In this document: positions 53,104 to 64,000 of the stretch, piece by piece
Numbering within the stretch: position 1 is the first letter of the stretch
Layout of the letters: every line of letters begins with the position of its first letter
Position numbers and translations under genes: made by a program
Notes under the pieces: generated by a model
What the model was told of the DNA's origin: nothing
Seen by the model: only the letters and a program-made list of their open reading frames with translations
Database searches by the model: none
From: Maratus speciosus
Lineage: Eukaryota > Arthropoda > Arachnida > Araneae > Salticidae
Length of the DNA: 64,000 nt
Assembly (NCBI GenBank): GCA_963932465.1
Contig: OZ010794.1
Span: 439,085,502 to 439,149,501, forward strand
Direction: 5' to 3'

Positions 53104-55845
53104 ATGCAATACAGCGAAGACGAAAGGGATAAAAATAGACAAGCTTTATCTTCATTAATTAGGAGTGTGTATTTTTTAGCTAAAGAGGAGATACCCCATA
53201 CTACAAAATATGAACCCTTAGTTCAAAGAATTTTAATGAGAGAAAATGAAACTCTTCGCGACTGGGTTAAGTCTCAAAGTGAAAGATCGACTTACATAAG
53301 TAAATCAACTGCTTCTGAAATATTAAGCTCAATAGGCACAATCTTAGACAAAGCAGATGACAAAATACTTAATGGTAAGTATTATTCTATAATGGGAGAT
53401 GAGTCGACGAACATAAACAAAGTGAATTATCACTAATGGTGCGGCACGTCGTCCATGATCCAGTTTGCGAAGTAAGAGAAAGATTTTTGTGCATAATATA
53501 CAGTGGACTCTCTCTATTATGAACACTCATGGGACCGATTAAAAGTGTTCAGATTACGGGGGTGTTCATTATAGAGGGAGATTGAGAAATGCATTAAACT
53601 ACTATGTATTGAGTTTATAGACAGCATAGAATACTTAGCCTGGTTAGCCATACAAGTTACCGAGATCGATTTTCTGAATTTGTATTTGGCAGCTAATGCA
53701 ATGTCAAACTAAATTCAGTCGGACCTCTACTCTACCAGCTCATATTTTTTTATTAAAAATATTTTACAAAACATACAAATACATATATATGATACATTAC
53801 TTGTAAACATAATCGGTACATTGCTTAAAAAAGTGGGAGATTTTAGTCTGTTTTTGTATTGTGTATGTTCCTGCAGTGTACATGTTATCTAGATGTTTAA
53901 GAAGTGGAAAAGGTTGCGGTTGATATTCAGCCGCATAGTTCAACAGGTCTTCAATCTCCTGGCCATATTGCTTGAAGGTAATCGTACTTCTTGCTTCATC
54001 AGTCTCTTCTTAATTTGCTTCTTCTTCACCATCTTCTTCCTCTTCAACGATGTTGTTGTCGCAAACCGGAAAACTTCCGACGACTTTGAGATAAGCTACA
54101 TCAGTATGAAGCTCCTATAGAATTGAGGCCAAATCACCCATAGCTGTTGTTGCTTTTTGGTCCTCTATCCTTGATTGCTCATTCTCACAGGGGAATTTAG
54201 CTTCATAGAAGCATCTTTGGATGGTGTAGCGGTTACTTCGTTTCAAGCCGTTGATATCCAATGGACAGCATCCATGACGCTGACCTTCTTTGTTAGTTCG
54301 GTTGATGATAAGGGAATCCCCCGAATCTCGATAGCAAACATACGTTCAGTTTACAGAGAGGTGGGTTAGAATGGAGATCAAAAGTAGCGTTCATAATTGT
54401 GGGGTGTTCAGATTAGAGAGTGTTCGGAATAAAGAGAGTTCATCTTTTGTTAAGTCTATGTAGTTTCGCCGGGACCGTCGGAATGCGTTCATAATACCGG
54501 GGTGTTCACATTAGAGAGTGTTCAGATAGAGAGAGTCCACTGTACTTAGAAAGAACTGATGCTGAATCAATATTTTTAGCTATAGATGATGCTTTAAAAA
54601 AAAAGAAATATGTCATATGATAAATTGGTTTCATGTTCTTTTGATGGTGCAGCGAACTTTAGTGGTAGTATAACTGGTGCTCGTATTTCAGAAGCTAAAC
54701 AATGCGAAGTGCCTTACATTCATTGCAGATCCCATATTCTATCATTAGCTGTCACTAATTCAAGAAACAAGACTATAATGATTAAACGATTTTTTCACAC
54801 AGTTAAAGATACTATTTATAAACTTTTTCATAGTTCTCCTAAGAGAGGAAAAATTTTGCACGAAATACAGAAAGCTTTAGAAGAACCCGTTCAAATCATA
54901 CCTGAGGGAACGGATATACGCTGGCTTAGCAATTACCATACTGTTCATGCTGTATTTTTATCCTTTAAATCGATTATGATTGCATGCGAACACATACACA
55001 AGGATGGTGCTGATTTAGCAAGTTTAGCTGGTGGTATTCTCTTGGAAATGATTAATATTAGTTTTATAATCAGTTTAGTCGTTATGGATGAAACACTTAA
55101 TGCTGTATCGAATTTAAGCAAAATTCTTCAAAAGAAAACTCTTAGCATTTCATTTCTTCCTCAACTTGTTTCTGGGACAGTTGATCACTTGCAAGAAATT
55201 GCCAACTTTTGTGATACTGACAATGATAATAACGAATTGCACATTAAAATTAAAGGTCTCGAGAGTGATGCATCAGAAATTAAGAGCATAAATTTTAATG
55301 ACACGAAAAAAAATTGCTTAAAAAGTGCAAAAACTTTTATAGAAAAATTTTTTCATCAAGTTAAAGAAAGATTTAATGATAAAGCACTGCGCTTAATAGA
55401 ACTATGTGCATTTTTTCGAAGCTTTGGAGAATTTGTAAAAATAAATGAAAAACAGTGTAAGGAGCTGTGCCATCTTTTTGGAATTCAGGAAGAGGATGCA
55501 GCAGTGGCAGATCTCCGTTCTTTTAAGTACGTTGCACATAGTAATTTAGATGATACCAGTACAGATGTCGCTTCTTTCATTTTAAAAGCTGATATTGGAT
55601 ACGAAGTTTTGAAAAAACTTGCCGAGTGTGTATTGTGTGTACCAATTTCAACAACGAGTGTAGAAAGGTCATTTAGCACAATGAATAGAATTATGACAAA
55701 ACTCAGAAATCGCATGGGGCAGGATACTTTACAATCGTGTATTAAAGTATCTATCGAAGGTGATGAGGAGCCAACAGATGAATTCATCGATGCAGTGATC
55801 ACACATTATGCATCTTCGAAACCAAGACGCATTCACTTAGTTTAA
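53104..55845 (+). pseudogene. hAT transposase split by a Tigger insertion
   Basis: A hAT-superfamily transposase (ZMYM/SCAND3-like, DUF4371 type) lacks its N-terminal zinc finger. The first piece, 53104-53436, covers the region up to the first catalytic Asp (IMGDEST). The frame is broken near 53430, and the 1.04-kb element at 53501-54542 interrupts the gene. The second piece, 54610-55845 (411 aa), is uninterrupted. It contains FDGAANFSG (second Asp), HCRSHILSLA, and the dimerisation region PISTTSVERSFSTMNRIMTKLRNRMG. Catalytic Glu assignment was not attempted. The long intact second frame suggests modest age, but the insertion and truncation make it non-functional as a transposase. Confidence 0.85.
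53501..54542 (-). mobile_element. Tigger/pogo-type element with TA duplication
   Basis: Inverted ends CAGTGGACTCTCTCTAT and ATAGAGAGAGTCCACTG are perfect over 17 bp, with TA at 53499-53500 and 54543-54544. Repeats of GTGTTCATTATAGAGGG-like words flank the inside. On the minus strand, about 54370-53890 holds a decayed Tigger transposase C-terminus (MDAVHWIS-type helix, then an acidic EEE stretch) with stops. It inserted into the hAT gene. Confidence 0.9.
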
Positions 55846-58800
55846 AGGTGAGCAATTACAAATTTAATACTGAACTTATGCGATTTATCAAAAACAGTGC
55901 TTTATAAGAAGTAAGGATTAGTTTTACACACAAGGTAGATTTGATGGTTTTACATATAGAATATAATAATTACTATTTAGTACTTACACATTATATGGTA
56001 TTATTTATTTAAATTGCTATTAATATTTTTATAAAATTAAAGTATTTAAAAAAAGAGTGAAATCTCTAATTCTTTAGTGGACATGAATGTTACGGAAGAT
56101 TTGTTTTAATTAATATTAAGAAGTTATACTTAAACATAGACGCAGATAGAAGTATACAAATGGGGTTTCAATTTTAAATTTTGAAATGTTACATAACTTT
56201 TATCTTTCATAAGTTTGAAAATATTGCGGACGTTACAAAATAATTAAAAAATTAAGAGAAAAAAAATATAAATTTCATCTACAGTAAAAGGTTTTAACAT
56301 AGTAGGGCGTTGCCCAGCTATATTCACCCCCCACGAAAAAAGGGAGAAAAATCTCCCTATTCCATTTAATACTGTCCGCGTCTGGTCTGAAAGCATTATT
56401 ATTAAATAATAAGTAAATATCAAATAATAAAAATTTGTTATTGTATTATTTGTAAACTCTGTTTGTTATTCTTGTAACGAAGTTTATTATTTAATTGTGA
56501 TTTATTGCCATTTTTCGGTGCTGTTTCATGAATAACTGTATATTAATAGAAATATTTCAGAGGTAAATTGTAGCAATGTTGATTCAAAACTTTTCGAACT
56601 TTTATTTTGCTTCGTATTATGTTTAGCTCTTTATTACTTAATACAAAAAGTTAAGACTATTATTAATAAAAATTTATAAAATGCCTAAAAACGCTACAGG
56701 TAAGTGATTGTTTGATTAATTAACGCTCCATTTATAAAAATATTTTACCTGCAGATTATTTTTTGCCCCTGAATTATCTGTCGCAGACACTTGGAGAAAT
56801 TTCTGCTACGGGGGGAGTGACAGTAACCTAAGAATGCCACACTTATTTTTTATCTTTTCAATAATGGTTTGGGCACAATAAAGTACAAGAGTATCTTAAA
56901 TTAAATAGAATTTTTAAAAGTTTTTTAAATTTTCAATTTGAAATTAAAAAATAGAAACTTATATATAGCATAATCTATGGAAACAGAAGATTTTCAAAAT
57001 CCCGACTGGAGGGATACTTGTTAAGACAGAAACTTTTTCTGATCCTCGGAGATTCCGCTTTAGCAGGTTTTGGTATATTAATGAAATCAGAGAAAATTTC
57101 ATGTTGGAATACTAGTGTCCCCCCCAGGGATCAAAATTCCCCCCCCCCCCGGAGGTAAAGGTCTGGATTCAACACTGTCTACTTGTATAAACAACAATGC
57201 TGCTTTTAAGCTTAGTTTAAATTTAAATTATGGGTAATATACAGTGTGATGTAGCAATCACATTTATTATTTATTTTTTAAATTGTAATGCAGCATTATT
57301 ATCTCATGTTTTAAACTATTTATTTTCAACGCAAAACATCGTTCAAATCACTTTTTTTCTCTCCTTTTTACTGCATGCAGCAGATAAGTTTTGATTTCAG
57401 CTTTTTCCCCTCTTCCTGATCTATTTTTAGAACCAGGGTGTGTTGCAAGTGACGTCGACCGCGTCATATTGGGGTGTGTCTTCGCTTGGCGAATTAGAGC
57501 TTCATTCTCTCCGTGTAAAGTTTCGTTTCTCTTTTCTCTGTTTTCATACGATTTAATCATAATACGTAAATTTAATTTAACAAATAGATTTAAATCATTT
57601 CTGGAAGTAGTTTTGTGGACCCCTTTTATGCAGTATATATATCAATGCAGCCAGTTTTTTAACAGATTTTTTAAGATCGGATCAGATTTTAAGATTTACG
57701 AAAGTATGTATTATTTTTGACAATGTGACTTGTCGTTTGAATTTCGGGCCTTGCGCCTAAATTCAAAGAGCGATGTTTTTTTCGATAGCTATATCTTTAT
57801 CTAAAAGTTTATCTCCGGTCTTTGTTTTTTTTAAGTTAACGCATGTTTGATTTCGGACTTTTTATCATCAAGACCTTCTTTAAAAAAATGATTTTAACCA
57901 GTAATCATCTTTATCATGGAATTACTTCCAAGGTTTAATAATTCTACGTGGAACCTTTTTTTAATTAATGTGTACGGTGACCTACCTACATCTCCTAATT
58001 GCCTTCCACCTCTCAAGTGAAACAACGAATAAAGAAGATTTTTTATAACTGCTGTCTCTTCAATGCTGTCTACTGTTCTCACCATTAAGTAAGACTATTC
58101 CTATTTATTTTTACCGCAACTCACTTATCTTATTCACGGCAACTTTTTTTATCTTATTCACGGCATCCCTCATCGAAATATTACTTTCGTCACATACAGA
58201 ATAATGTTCTATAAATAGGGAAACTATTACATCTACACATAAACAAGTCATTAATATACAGCAAGTATAAAAAGGACATGAAGCAAATTTACTTTTGGTT
58301 CTTGAAATAATCTTTTTCTTTATACAAATTGTAAGCTTATGCAGATCAGCAATTTTTTTCAACAGAAGATTGGGCTACCACTGCTTCATCTAATGTGTAA
58401 TTGATAAAATGTTTAGAATGATACATAACGAGAAAAGCTTACTGTCCCATTCTACCCCACTCTCCCCTAAACTAAATTTTAAAATATGGCTCATTTTTAA
58501 AATATGTGTGAGATTAAAATTGTGTCAATAGCTTCTCAAATGTGCTCCACAAAAGAAATTTAGCCCTCACCCCTCAAGAAAGTTTTGAAATGGTGCCCAC
58601 GATTAACCTTCTCATGCATGAATTATTTTTAGATTATTGAAAGCTGTTTTGCTCTTAAACTAGATTTAAAATGGATTAGTAAAAACAAATGTTGAACTTT
58701 TAAAAATCATACATTTTATACAAAATTAACCGCTCCAAGTTTACAAGAAAGAAAAAAATATATATTAACGATTATTAAATGTACTTTTAATACATTGACA

Positions 58801-59188
58801 CAAAGTAAAAAGAGCAAAAACTCTTTTTAAAAAATCTTCGCTCATGCAGAACAGGAGCAGATTTATCAAAGATGGATTTTTCAACTGAATATTTAAAAAG
58901 ATAGTTCTCCTATGTATTCCATATTTCACCAGCAATATTGAACTTCATATAGGGAGTATCTAATAAATGACTGAAATTAAAATAAGCATAGTTCTCTGAG
59001 AGTTGTTTTCTTTTTCAATACAATCCCATATGAGGTTACCATGCATGAGCGAGTTAAACAATTTTTATCATTCAAAATCCAAGTGTTTTTAAAAAGTAAA
59101 ACTAATGAGTTGAATTCAAATATGCAATAAAATTGTTTCCGTCATGTGCAGTTTACTGAATAAGGTTATCCAGTTTCAAACAATGTAG
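55846..59188. other. Rip11 intron, no recognised gene
   Basis: AT-rich. A poly-C tract lies at 57138-57149. At 57390-57500 a less AT-rich patch (GTGACGTCGACCGCGTCATATTGGGGTG region) has open frames on both strands but no known domain; probably repeat-derived. Confidence 0.45.
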
Positions 59189-59190
59189 TA

Positions 59191-60147
59191 CAGTAATCCC
59201 TTAACATTAACCCGAATTTAACATTCGCGAGTTTTGATTATTCGCAAAATAAAAAATGAAGAACATTTTGGTTTGGTTTGTGTTTATGACGGCCGATTAT
59301 CAACACGTGGGATATAGGCCCTGGGGGAGTGCCCTTCGTGGGGGTCTTTCTAAGGGAACCTAACCCGTATTTACGCATGGAAAACCACGAAAACTCCGAA
59401 ACGGTTAGGCCGACGGGCGCGATTAGGTTTGAACCCAGCACCTCCCGTCTACCAGCTTCGAGAGCAGAACCTCTCAGCCACTGGTGGGGCGGAAGAACAT
59501 ATTGCTATACGTGAATACTTTACTTGGTTATTCGCGATTTTTTTTTATAAAGAATATTTTTTTACGAAGTAAACTCCCTTTATTTTATTAATTCTATAAA
59601 ATGGACGCCTCCATTGTATAGCCTAAGTTCCTAGAACTTCAACCCTTGTGTTAAGGCAAAATATACATCAGTAATTCCGAGAAAACCAGAAATTTTCAAA
59701 AATTCAAAATTTTTAGTACAGGTGAAATATTTTCTGCATAAATTGTCGGGGAAATTTTAAAACTTCAACAACAAGTTGTTGAGAAAGCAATAGAATGCGA
59801 TCCTTCACTTGTGATGAGTTTTAAATTTAAAAGAGAAATCGAGAACACGAGGGCGCAACTTTTCCTTGTATGGAAATTCATAAACAGAAGATCTATTCTC
59901 CCAAACAATCGCATATTGCTACATTTTTCAGTCATCAACTAGCAAATAAACTTTGCACAAAATATTTATAATTATTCAAATTTATTTATAGCATATAATT
60001 ACGCTTAATAAATATACTTTTCTCCATTGAAAAATTTTTAAAGCCTAACCCCGTTTTATGCATGGGAAAATAGTCTCAGCATTCGCGATTTTGACATTTG
60101 CGGAGGTTTCCGCGAACCTAATCCTCGCGAATGTTAAGGGATTACTG
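59191..60147. mobile_element. pogo-like MITE containing a SINE, TA duplication
   Basis: The ends CAGTAATCCCTTAACATT and AATGTTAAGGGATTACTG are perfect inverted repeats of 18 bp flanked by TA (59189-59190; 60148-60149). The SINE at about 59281-59505 is nested inside. The right end, with its flanking DNA, is repeated in the tandem array that follows. Confidence 0.85.
59281..59505 (-). repeat. tRNA-derived SINE
   Basis: On the minus strand there is an A box TGGCTGAGAGG (59480-59470) and B box GGGTTCAAACC (59436-59426). A body follows containing TTTTCGTGGTTTTCCATGCG and GACCCCCACGAAGGGC, a central domain of the kind shared by several arthropod SINEs. No 3' poly(A) tail is obvious. Confidence 0.65.
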
Positions 60148-60895
60148 TATTTTTTAATTACAAACTTATCAATTTCTCAGAAATAAGTTATAAGTAAATG
60201 ATGTTTACATTTACTATAAAAAAAATACTTTAAATTGATGTTTTGTCTCAACATTCGCGATTTTGACATTCGCGGAGGTTTCCGCGAACCTAATCCTCGC
60301 GAATGTTAAGGGATTACTGTATTTTTCAATTACAAACTTATCAATTTCTCAGAAATAAGTTATAAGTAAATGATGTTTACATTTACTATAAAAAAATACT
60401 TTAAATTGATGTTTTGTCTCAACATTCGCGATTTTGACATTCGCGGATGTTTCCGCGAACCTGGGATTACTGTATTTTTTAATTACAAACTTATCAATTT
60501 CTCAGAAATAAGTTATAAGTAAATGATGTTTACATTTACTATAAAAAAAATACTTTAAATTGATGTTTAGTCTCAACATTCGTGATTTTGACATTCGCGG
60601 ATGTTTCCGCGAACCTGGGATTACTGTATTTTTTAATTACAAACTTATCAATTTCTCAGAAATAAGTTATAAGTAAATGATGTTTACATTTACTATAAAA
60701 AAAATACTTTAAATTGATGTTTAGTCTCAACATTCGTGATTTTGACATTCGCGGAGGTTTCCGCGAACCTAATCCTCGCGAATGTTAAGGGATTACTGTA
60801 TTTTTCAATTACAAACTTATCAATTTCTCAGAAATAAGTTATAAGTAAATGATGTTTACATTTACTATAAAAAATATACTTTAAATTGATGTTTT
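60070..60895 (+). repeat. tandem array, 153-172-bp unit, 5 copies
   Basis: Each unit joins the right end of the pogo-like MITE (CATTCGCGATTTTGACATTCG and GGTTTCCGCGAACCT) to about 110 bp of flank (ACAAACTTATCAATTTCTCA, GATGTTTACATTTACTAT). GACATTYGCGGA recurs near 60090, 60262, 60433, 60586 and 60740. Copies 3 and 4 share an 18-bp deletion, so they duplicated from one another. Confidence 0.92.
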
Positions 60896-61134
60896 GTACC
60901 TTTTTTATGTATTTTCTGTTAGAGTATATCTCTAATTTTAGTTAAATATGTGAACCAGCGATCTGTTTAGGGAAAATTCACAAATTTTAACCCTCTTAAA
61001 ATAAATTTGGTTCTATCACAAAATCTACTATCTAGCAATCGATAAATAAAGGGCCTTGTTAAAAACGTCTAAACAGGAACATGTGTATAATGATAAATTC
61101 AGATTCACCAAATTAGAATTGGATTTTTTACAAG
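60896..61134. other. Rip11 intron
   Basis: Nothing recognised. Confidence 0.5.
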
Positions 61135-61136
61135 TA

Positions 61137-62130
61137 CAGTAGAGTCTCAAAAATCCGCGCAGCTTGGGACCAGGGGCTGTGCAGATTTTAGATTAAATTA
61201 TTTGATTTATTCTTTTTTCAAGATTTCTTTTTTTATTTCCAAGAAGAGCATGTAGTAATTCAATTTAAGCAAATTAAACTTGAATATCTGTTATTTACCT
61301 GTACATTATAATTTTAATACCCAAAATTATTTTTTGTTACAATTTTTAAACATTTCTTATATAGTCCTTTGGTTGAGAACTTCCATTTTTTCTTGTTGAA
61401 GTTTCTTTTGAATTCTGTAAACAGTCATTATTTCCTCTTGGTCTATACAACTCTGCTGCTCCAAGAACTTGAAATTTTCACCTAAAACCAAACCACCTTC
61501 AATTTTTTTACTCACACTCACTGTCAGATTTAATTTCATTATCTTCAAGTGAAGAAATAATTTCTTCATCTGCAACATGATTTTAAGACTTGATTTTTAT
61601 TATTCAGCCATTCAACAATTTCTTCTTTAAAAACTCTTGTGAACCTGGCTAGAATTTTTTGTATAATTCAACAGAGTTCAGATGCCTTAGCTTGTGGAAA
61701 GGTTAAATGAAAAATTTTTATTTCTTTCTCATTTTGGATAAATAAAGAGCCAGGCCATTTTTTATGTCATGCATTAATTAAAGCCTTGCATGATATAAAA
61801 AATAAATTAGTTCACTATTTTCTTTAGGGGGCAATAGATGATGCCACGACTAAAACTTTTCTGCACTTGTTTACATCACTCGTCGATTTCTATTATTTTA
61901 CATTTCCTTGTATGTAAGTTTCTGTGAAACAAAAACATTTTATTTATGTAATATCCTGTATTATTACTATTTTCCCATAAATTTACGCTAAAAATCATTT
62001 TATTTTCGTTCACTGTTATTTGGAATAAAGAATACTTCTTAATTGGAAATTTCATTGTTTACATTTTGAAATGCATGTGGATTTTGGAAGATTGTGGATT
62101 TTAGAAGTGCGGATTTTCGAGACTGTACTG
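61137..62130 (-). mobile_element. Tigger/jerky-like element with TA duplication
   Basis: The left end CAGTAGAGTCTCAAAAATCC and, in reverse, the right end CAGTACAGTCTCGAAAATCC are imperfect inverted repeats flanked by TA (61135-61136; 62131-62132). On the minus strand 61578-61357 translates to a remnant of the transposase C-terminus (QQSCIDQEEIMTVYRIQKKL). No complete gene. Confidence 0.8.
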
Positions 62131-62132
62131 TA

Positions 62133-62574
62133 TAAAGTAAAAACTGTCACAATTTCACAGAAAAGCAGGACCTAGTGATAAATATCGGACGAACCTCTGA
62201 CAACTATTTCTGTAATCCATCTTTGCCTTCTTAAAAATAAATTATTATTATTATTATTTTAAAGATGGCTATATTTTGTTAAAATTATTCACTTTGTTCA
62301 TAATTTAAATGTTAATTTAATTAGCATCTAAAATGATATTTAGCAGGAAAAAAAACTCTCATACTTATTCTTCATAAGTATTTAACAGTTTATATGCTAT
62401 TTCTATTTTTTTTTTTTTTTTTTTTTTATCACAAGAAACTGTCTGTTCTTCTTATTAAACATCATTCTCTAGATAATTTTTACACTTACTGCTTGATGAT
62501 CTTGGTCTTATCTGTAATAATGCTTTATTTAAATTTTATTTTTTAATTATTTCATTTGTATTTTTTATTTTTAG
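62133..62574. other. Rip11 intron end
   Basis: A poly-T run lies near 62407-62427. The stretch ends TTTTTATTTTTAG, the acceptor of the next exon. Confidence 0.55.
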
Positions 62575-62706
62575 CACCTTGATAGGTAGAGATTCAGATA
62601 TCAAACTTACAGCATATCATCGCAATGTTCTGGGGTTAGATGAATTTCTTGGTCAAACATCAATACCCCTGGCGGGTATTGAAAATTTTGACAGAGCCTT
62701 CACGAG
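62575..62706 (+). CDS. Rip11: Rab11-FIP (Rip11-like) exon, end of C2 domain
   Basis: The 132-nt exon lies between acceptor TTTTTAG and a donor GTACCA. The first base completes the Leu codon left open at 46424. The exon then encodes TLIGRDSDIKLTAYHRNVLG, then LDEFLGQTSIPL, AGIENFDRAFT and two bases of an Arg codon. HRNxLGxDEFLGQxSxPL is diagnostic of the Rip11/class I Rab11-FIP C2 domain. The following exon, expected to give the WFxL strand, is not seen before 64000. The donor is weak beyond GT, so the exact end is slightly uncertain. Confidence 0.85.
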
Positions 62707-64000
62707 GTACCACTTTATTTCTCTAGTTTTACTTGTATTCTGTGTTGTGCAAACTCATTAAAAAATGAATCAATTCAAACTCAAATTCACCATCTCAAAC
62801 ATGAGTTAAGCTTGTGCTCAAATTCAAAATTTATAAAATAAATCTGCTCAATTCAAACTCATTTTTTAAAAAAGTAATTTTTTTTCTTCTCTCTTAATTT
62901 TCCTTTCTTTTATTTATTTTGCATAATTTTATGATCTTACTATAGTGATGTCAAAATATCTTTAATTAATTTAGTTTTGGAACAAGATTTAAAATATTTC
63001 AGTAAAATTGAAATATTGTAATTAATATAATTAAATTCGGTAAATTAATCTGAAATTCTAAAATAGTTGAGTGGGAGGTTATCAGGGTTATTATCAGGTA
63101 AAGGTAATTTTCTCTAAAACTGTGACTTACCAATAAGAACATCATAGAAGCATATTTTTTTTTAATTGTCTTAGTTTAAGTGCTATCATGTCTTTCTTAA
63201 TCTGACACTAATGAAATTACAAATGGCCCACAACAAAGAAGCTTGTTAAATATTTTTAAGAAATTCAGATGAACCCAATGCCTAAACATTTTTCAGGGAT
63301 GATAAGCACGGCACAAAAATCCCATGGTGTGGAAGAACCATGTGCAGATTCCCCACGTAATCCAGCGTATTACCATTTTCTGAGTGTTTAGTGTTTTCCC
63401 AGTGCATTGTGCAGGACTGCCACTTGCTACTAAAATGCTAATATTTTGAGCCCTAATAGGCTATAGTGACTTTTTTAAGTGCAAAAGCGATTATTTCTGT
63501 TAAATAGGTAACTATTTTATGAAGTAAAAGACTTTTTGAAAATTTTATACTTTGTTTTTCCAGTAAATGTTACAATATCTGAAGGAAATATGAAACACCA
63601 ATGAAAAATTTTTTTGACCATTCAATACAATATGTTGTTGTCCAGATTCTTAAGAGACCTGCAACAAACAGCACTTTTCTTATTTTCATTGACTTTCCTC
63701 CTAACTTCATCTTAAAGTTTGCCATTTTGTTTCCTTATGGGGGATCTTTTGATAGTGTCATTGGGATATACACCATCTGAGAAATTTAGCACAAAGGTAC
63801 TTTTGAATATTTCTTTTAAAACTTTGAAGCCCAATTTTCTAATTTATTAGATATTTTACTTATTTACTTTTATATAACCATGTTAGTTAATGATTGATTA
63901 CCAAATCTTGTGATTTATAGAAACTGGTGACCAGAATTTTTATGGAATATTAGGGATTGAAAAAAGAACTAAGGAGACAATTTTTTTTTAATTATCTTCC
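62707..64000. other. Rip11 intron, no recognised feature
   Basis: No exon, gene or clear repeat was recognised to the end of the window. Confidence 0.45.

Noticed and set aside
53893..54369. Plus-strand frames inside the Tigger element
   Set aside because: They are antisense to the decayed Tigger transposase and have no domain.
57348..57560. 70-aa minus-strand frame near a CpG patch
   Set aside because: Charged but without any recognisable domain, overlapping an opposite frame; treated as chance.
1..64000. Retrotransposons (LINE or LTR) and CRISPR arrays
   Set aside because: No reverse transcriptase, gag, LTR pair or spaced CRISPR-type repeat was recognised; the repeats here are DNA transposons, SINEs and satellites.

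Overview
This is an AT-rich, intron- and repeat-rich eukaryotic genome segment, most likely from an arthropod and possibly a chelicerate. It has long homopolymer and microsatellite runs, many cut-and-paste DNA transposons, tRNA-derived SINEs, and three short plus-strand exons. Those exons, at 41247-41285, 46322-46424 and 62575-62706, join in phase to encode part of the C2 domain of a class I Rab11-family interacting protein (Rip11/Rab11-FIP type). The right-hand part of the window is therefore intronic to that gene. Its first coding exon and downstream exons were not found.

The most important object is a complete Maverick/Polinton (adintovirus-like) endogenous virus at 19026-33119 (14,094 bp). 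It is flanked by the 6-bp target duplication TAGGAT and has 2.7-kb near-identical terminal inverted repeats that start AGTAG. Its core holds eight closely packed plus-strand genes with intact frames: a chromodomain integrase, a penton-like protein, a pVI-like basic protein, an F54H12.2-type candidate major capsid protein, an adenain-like protease, an A32-like packaging ATPase and two conserved proteins of unknown function. A ninth gene on the minus strand has a PC4-like segment. No protein-primed DNA polymerase B, helicase or other replication gene is visible, although virion and integration genes are intact. The long TIRs carry no ORF of note. They do contain a repeated motif at near-constant distance from strong 5' splice sites, Rel/AP-1/E-box-like motif clusters and a Pol III-type tRNA-like unit. 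A second, inner inverted repeat flanks the gene block and contains a copied 3' end of the last gene.

Layout: 1-7 kb, piggyBac-type MITE and a large TA-flanked element containing a broken hAT transposase; 7.3-11.4 kb, a TTAA-flanked element with a nested, nearly intact piggyBac; 12-19 kb, small DNA elements, a 183-bp tandem repeat, a SINE and a Tc1 fragment; 19-33.1 kb, the Maverick; 33-41 kb, hAT fragments, a Helitron-like 3' end and a transposon loaded with a 31-bp satellite; 41-64 kb, Rip11 introns filled with hAT, piggyBac and Tigger-type elements, a hAT transposase split by a Tigger insertion, and a 5-copy tandem array. Apart from Rip11 and the Maverick genes, no recognisable intact protein-coding gene is seen.
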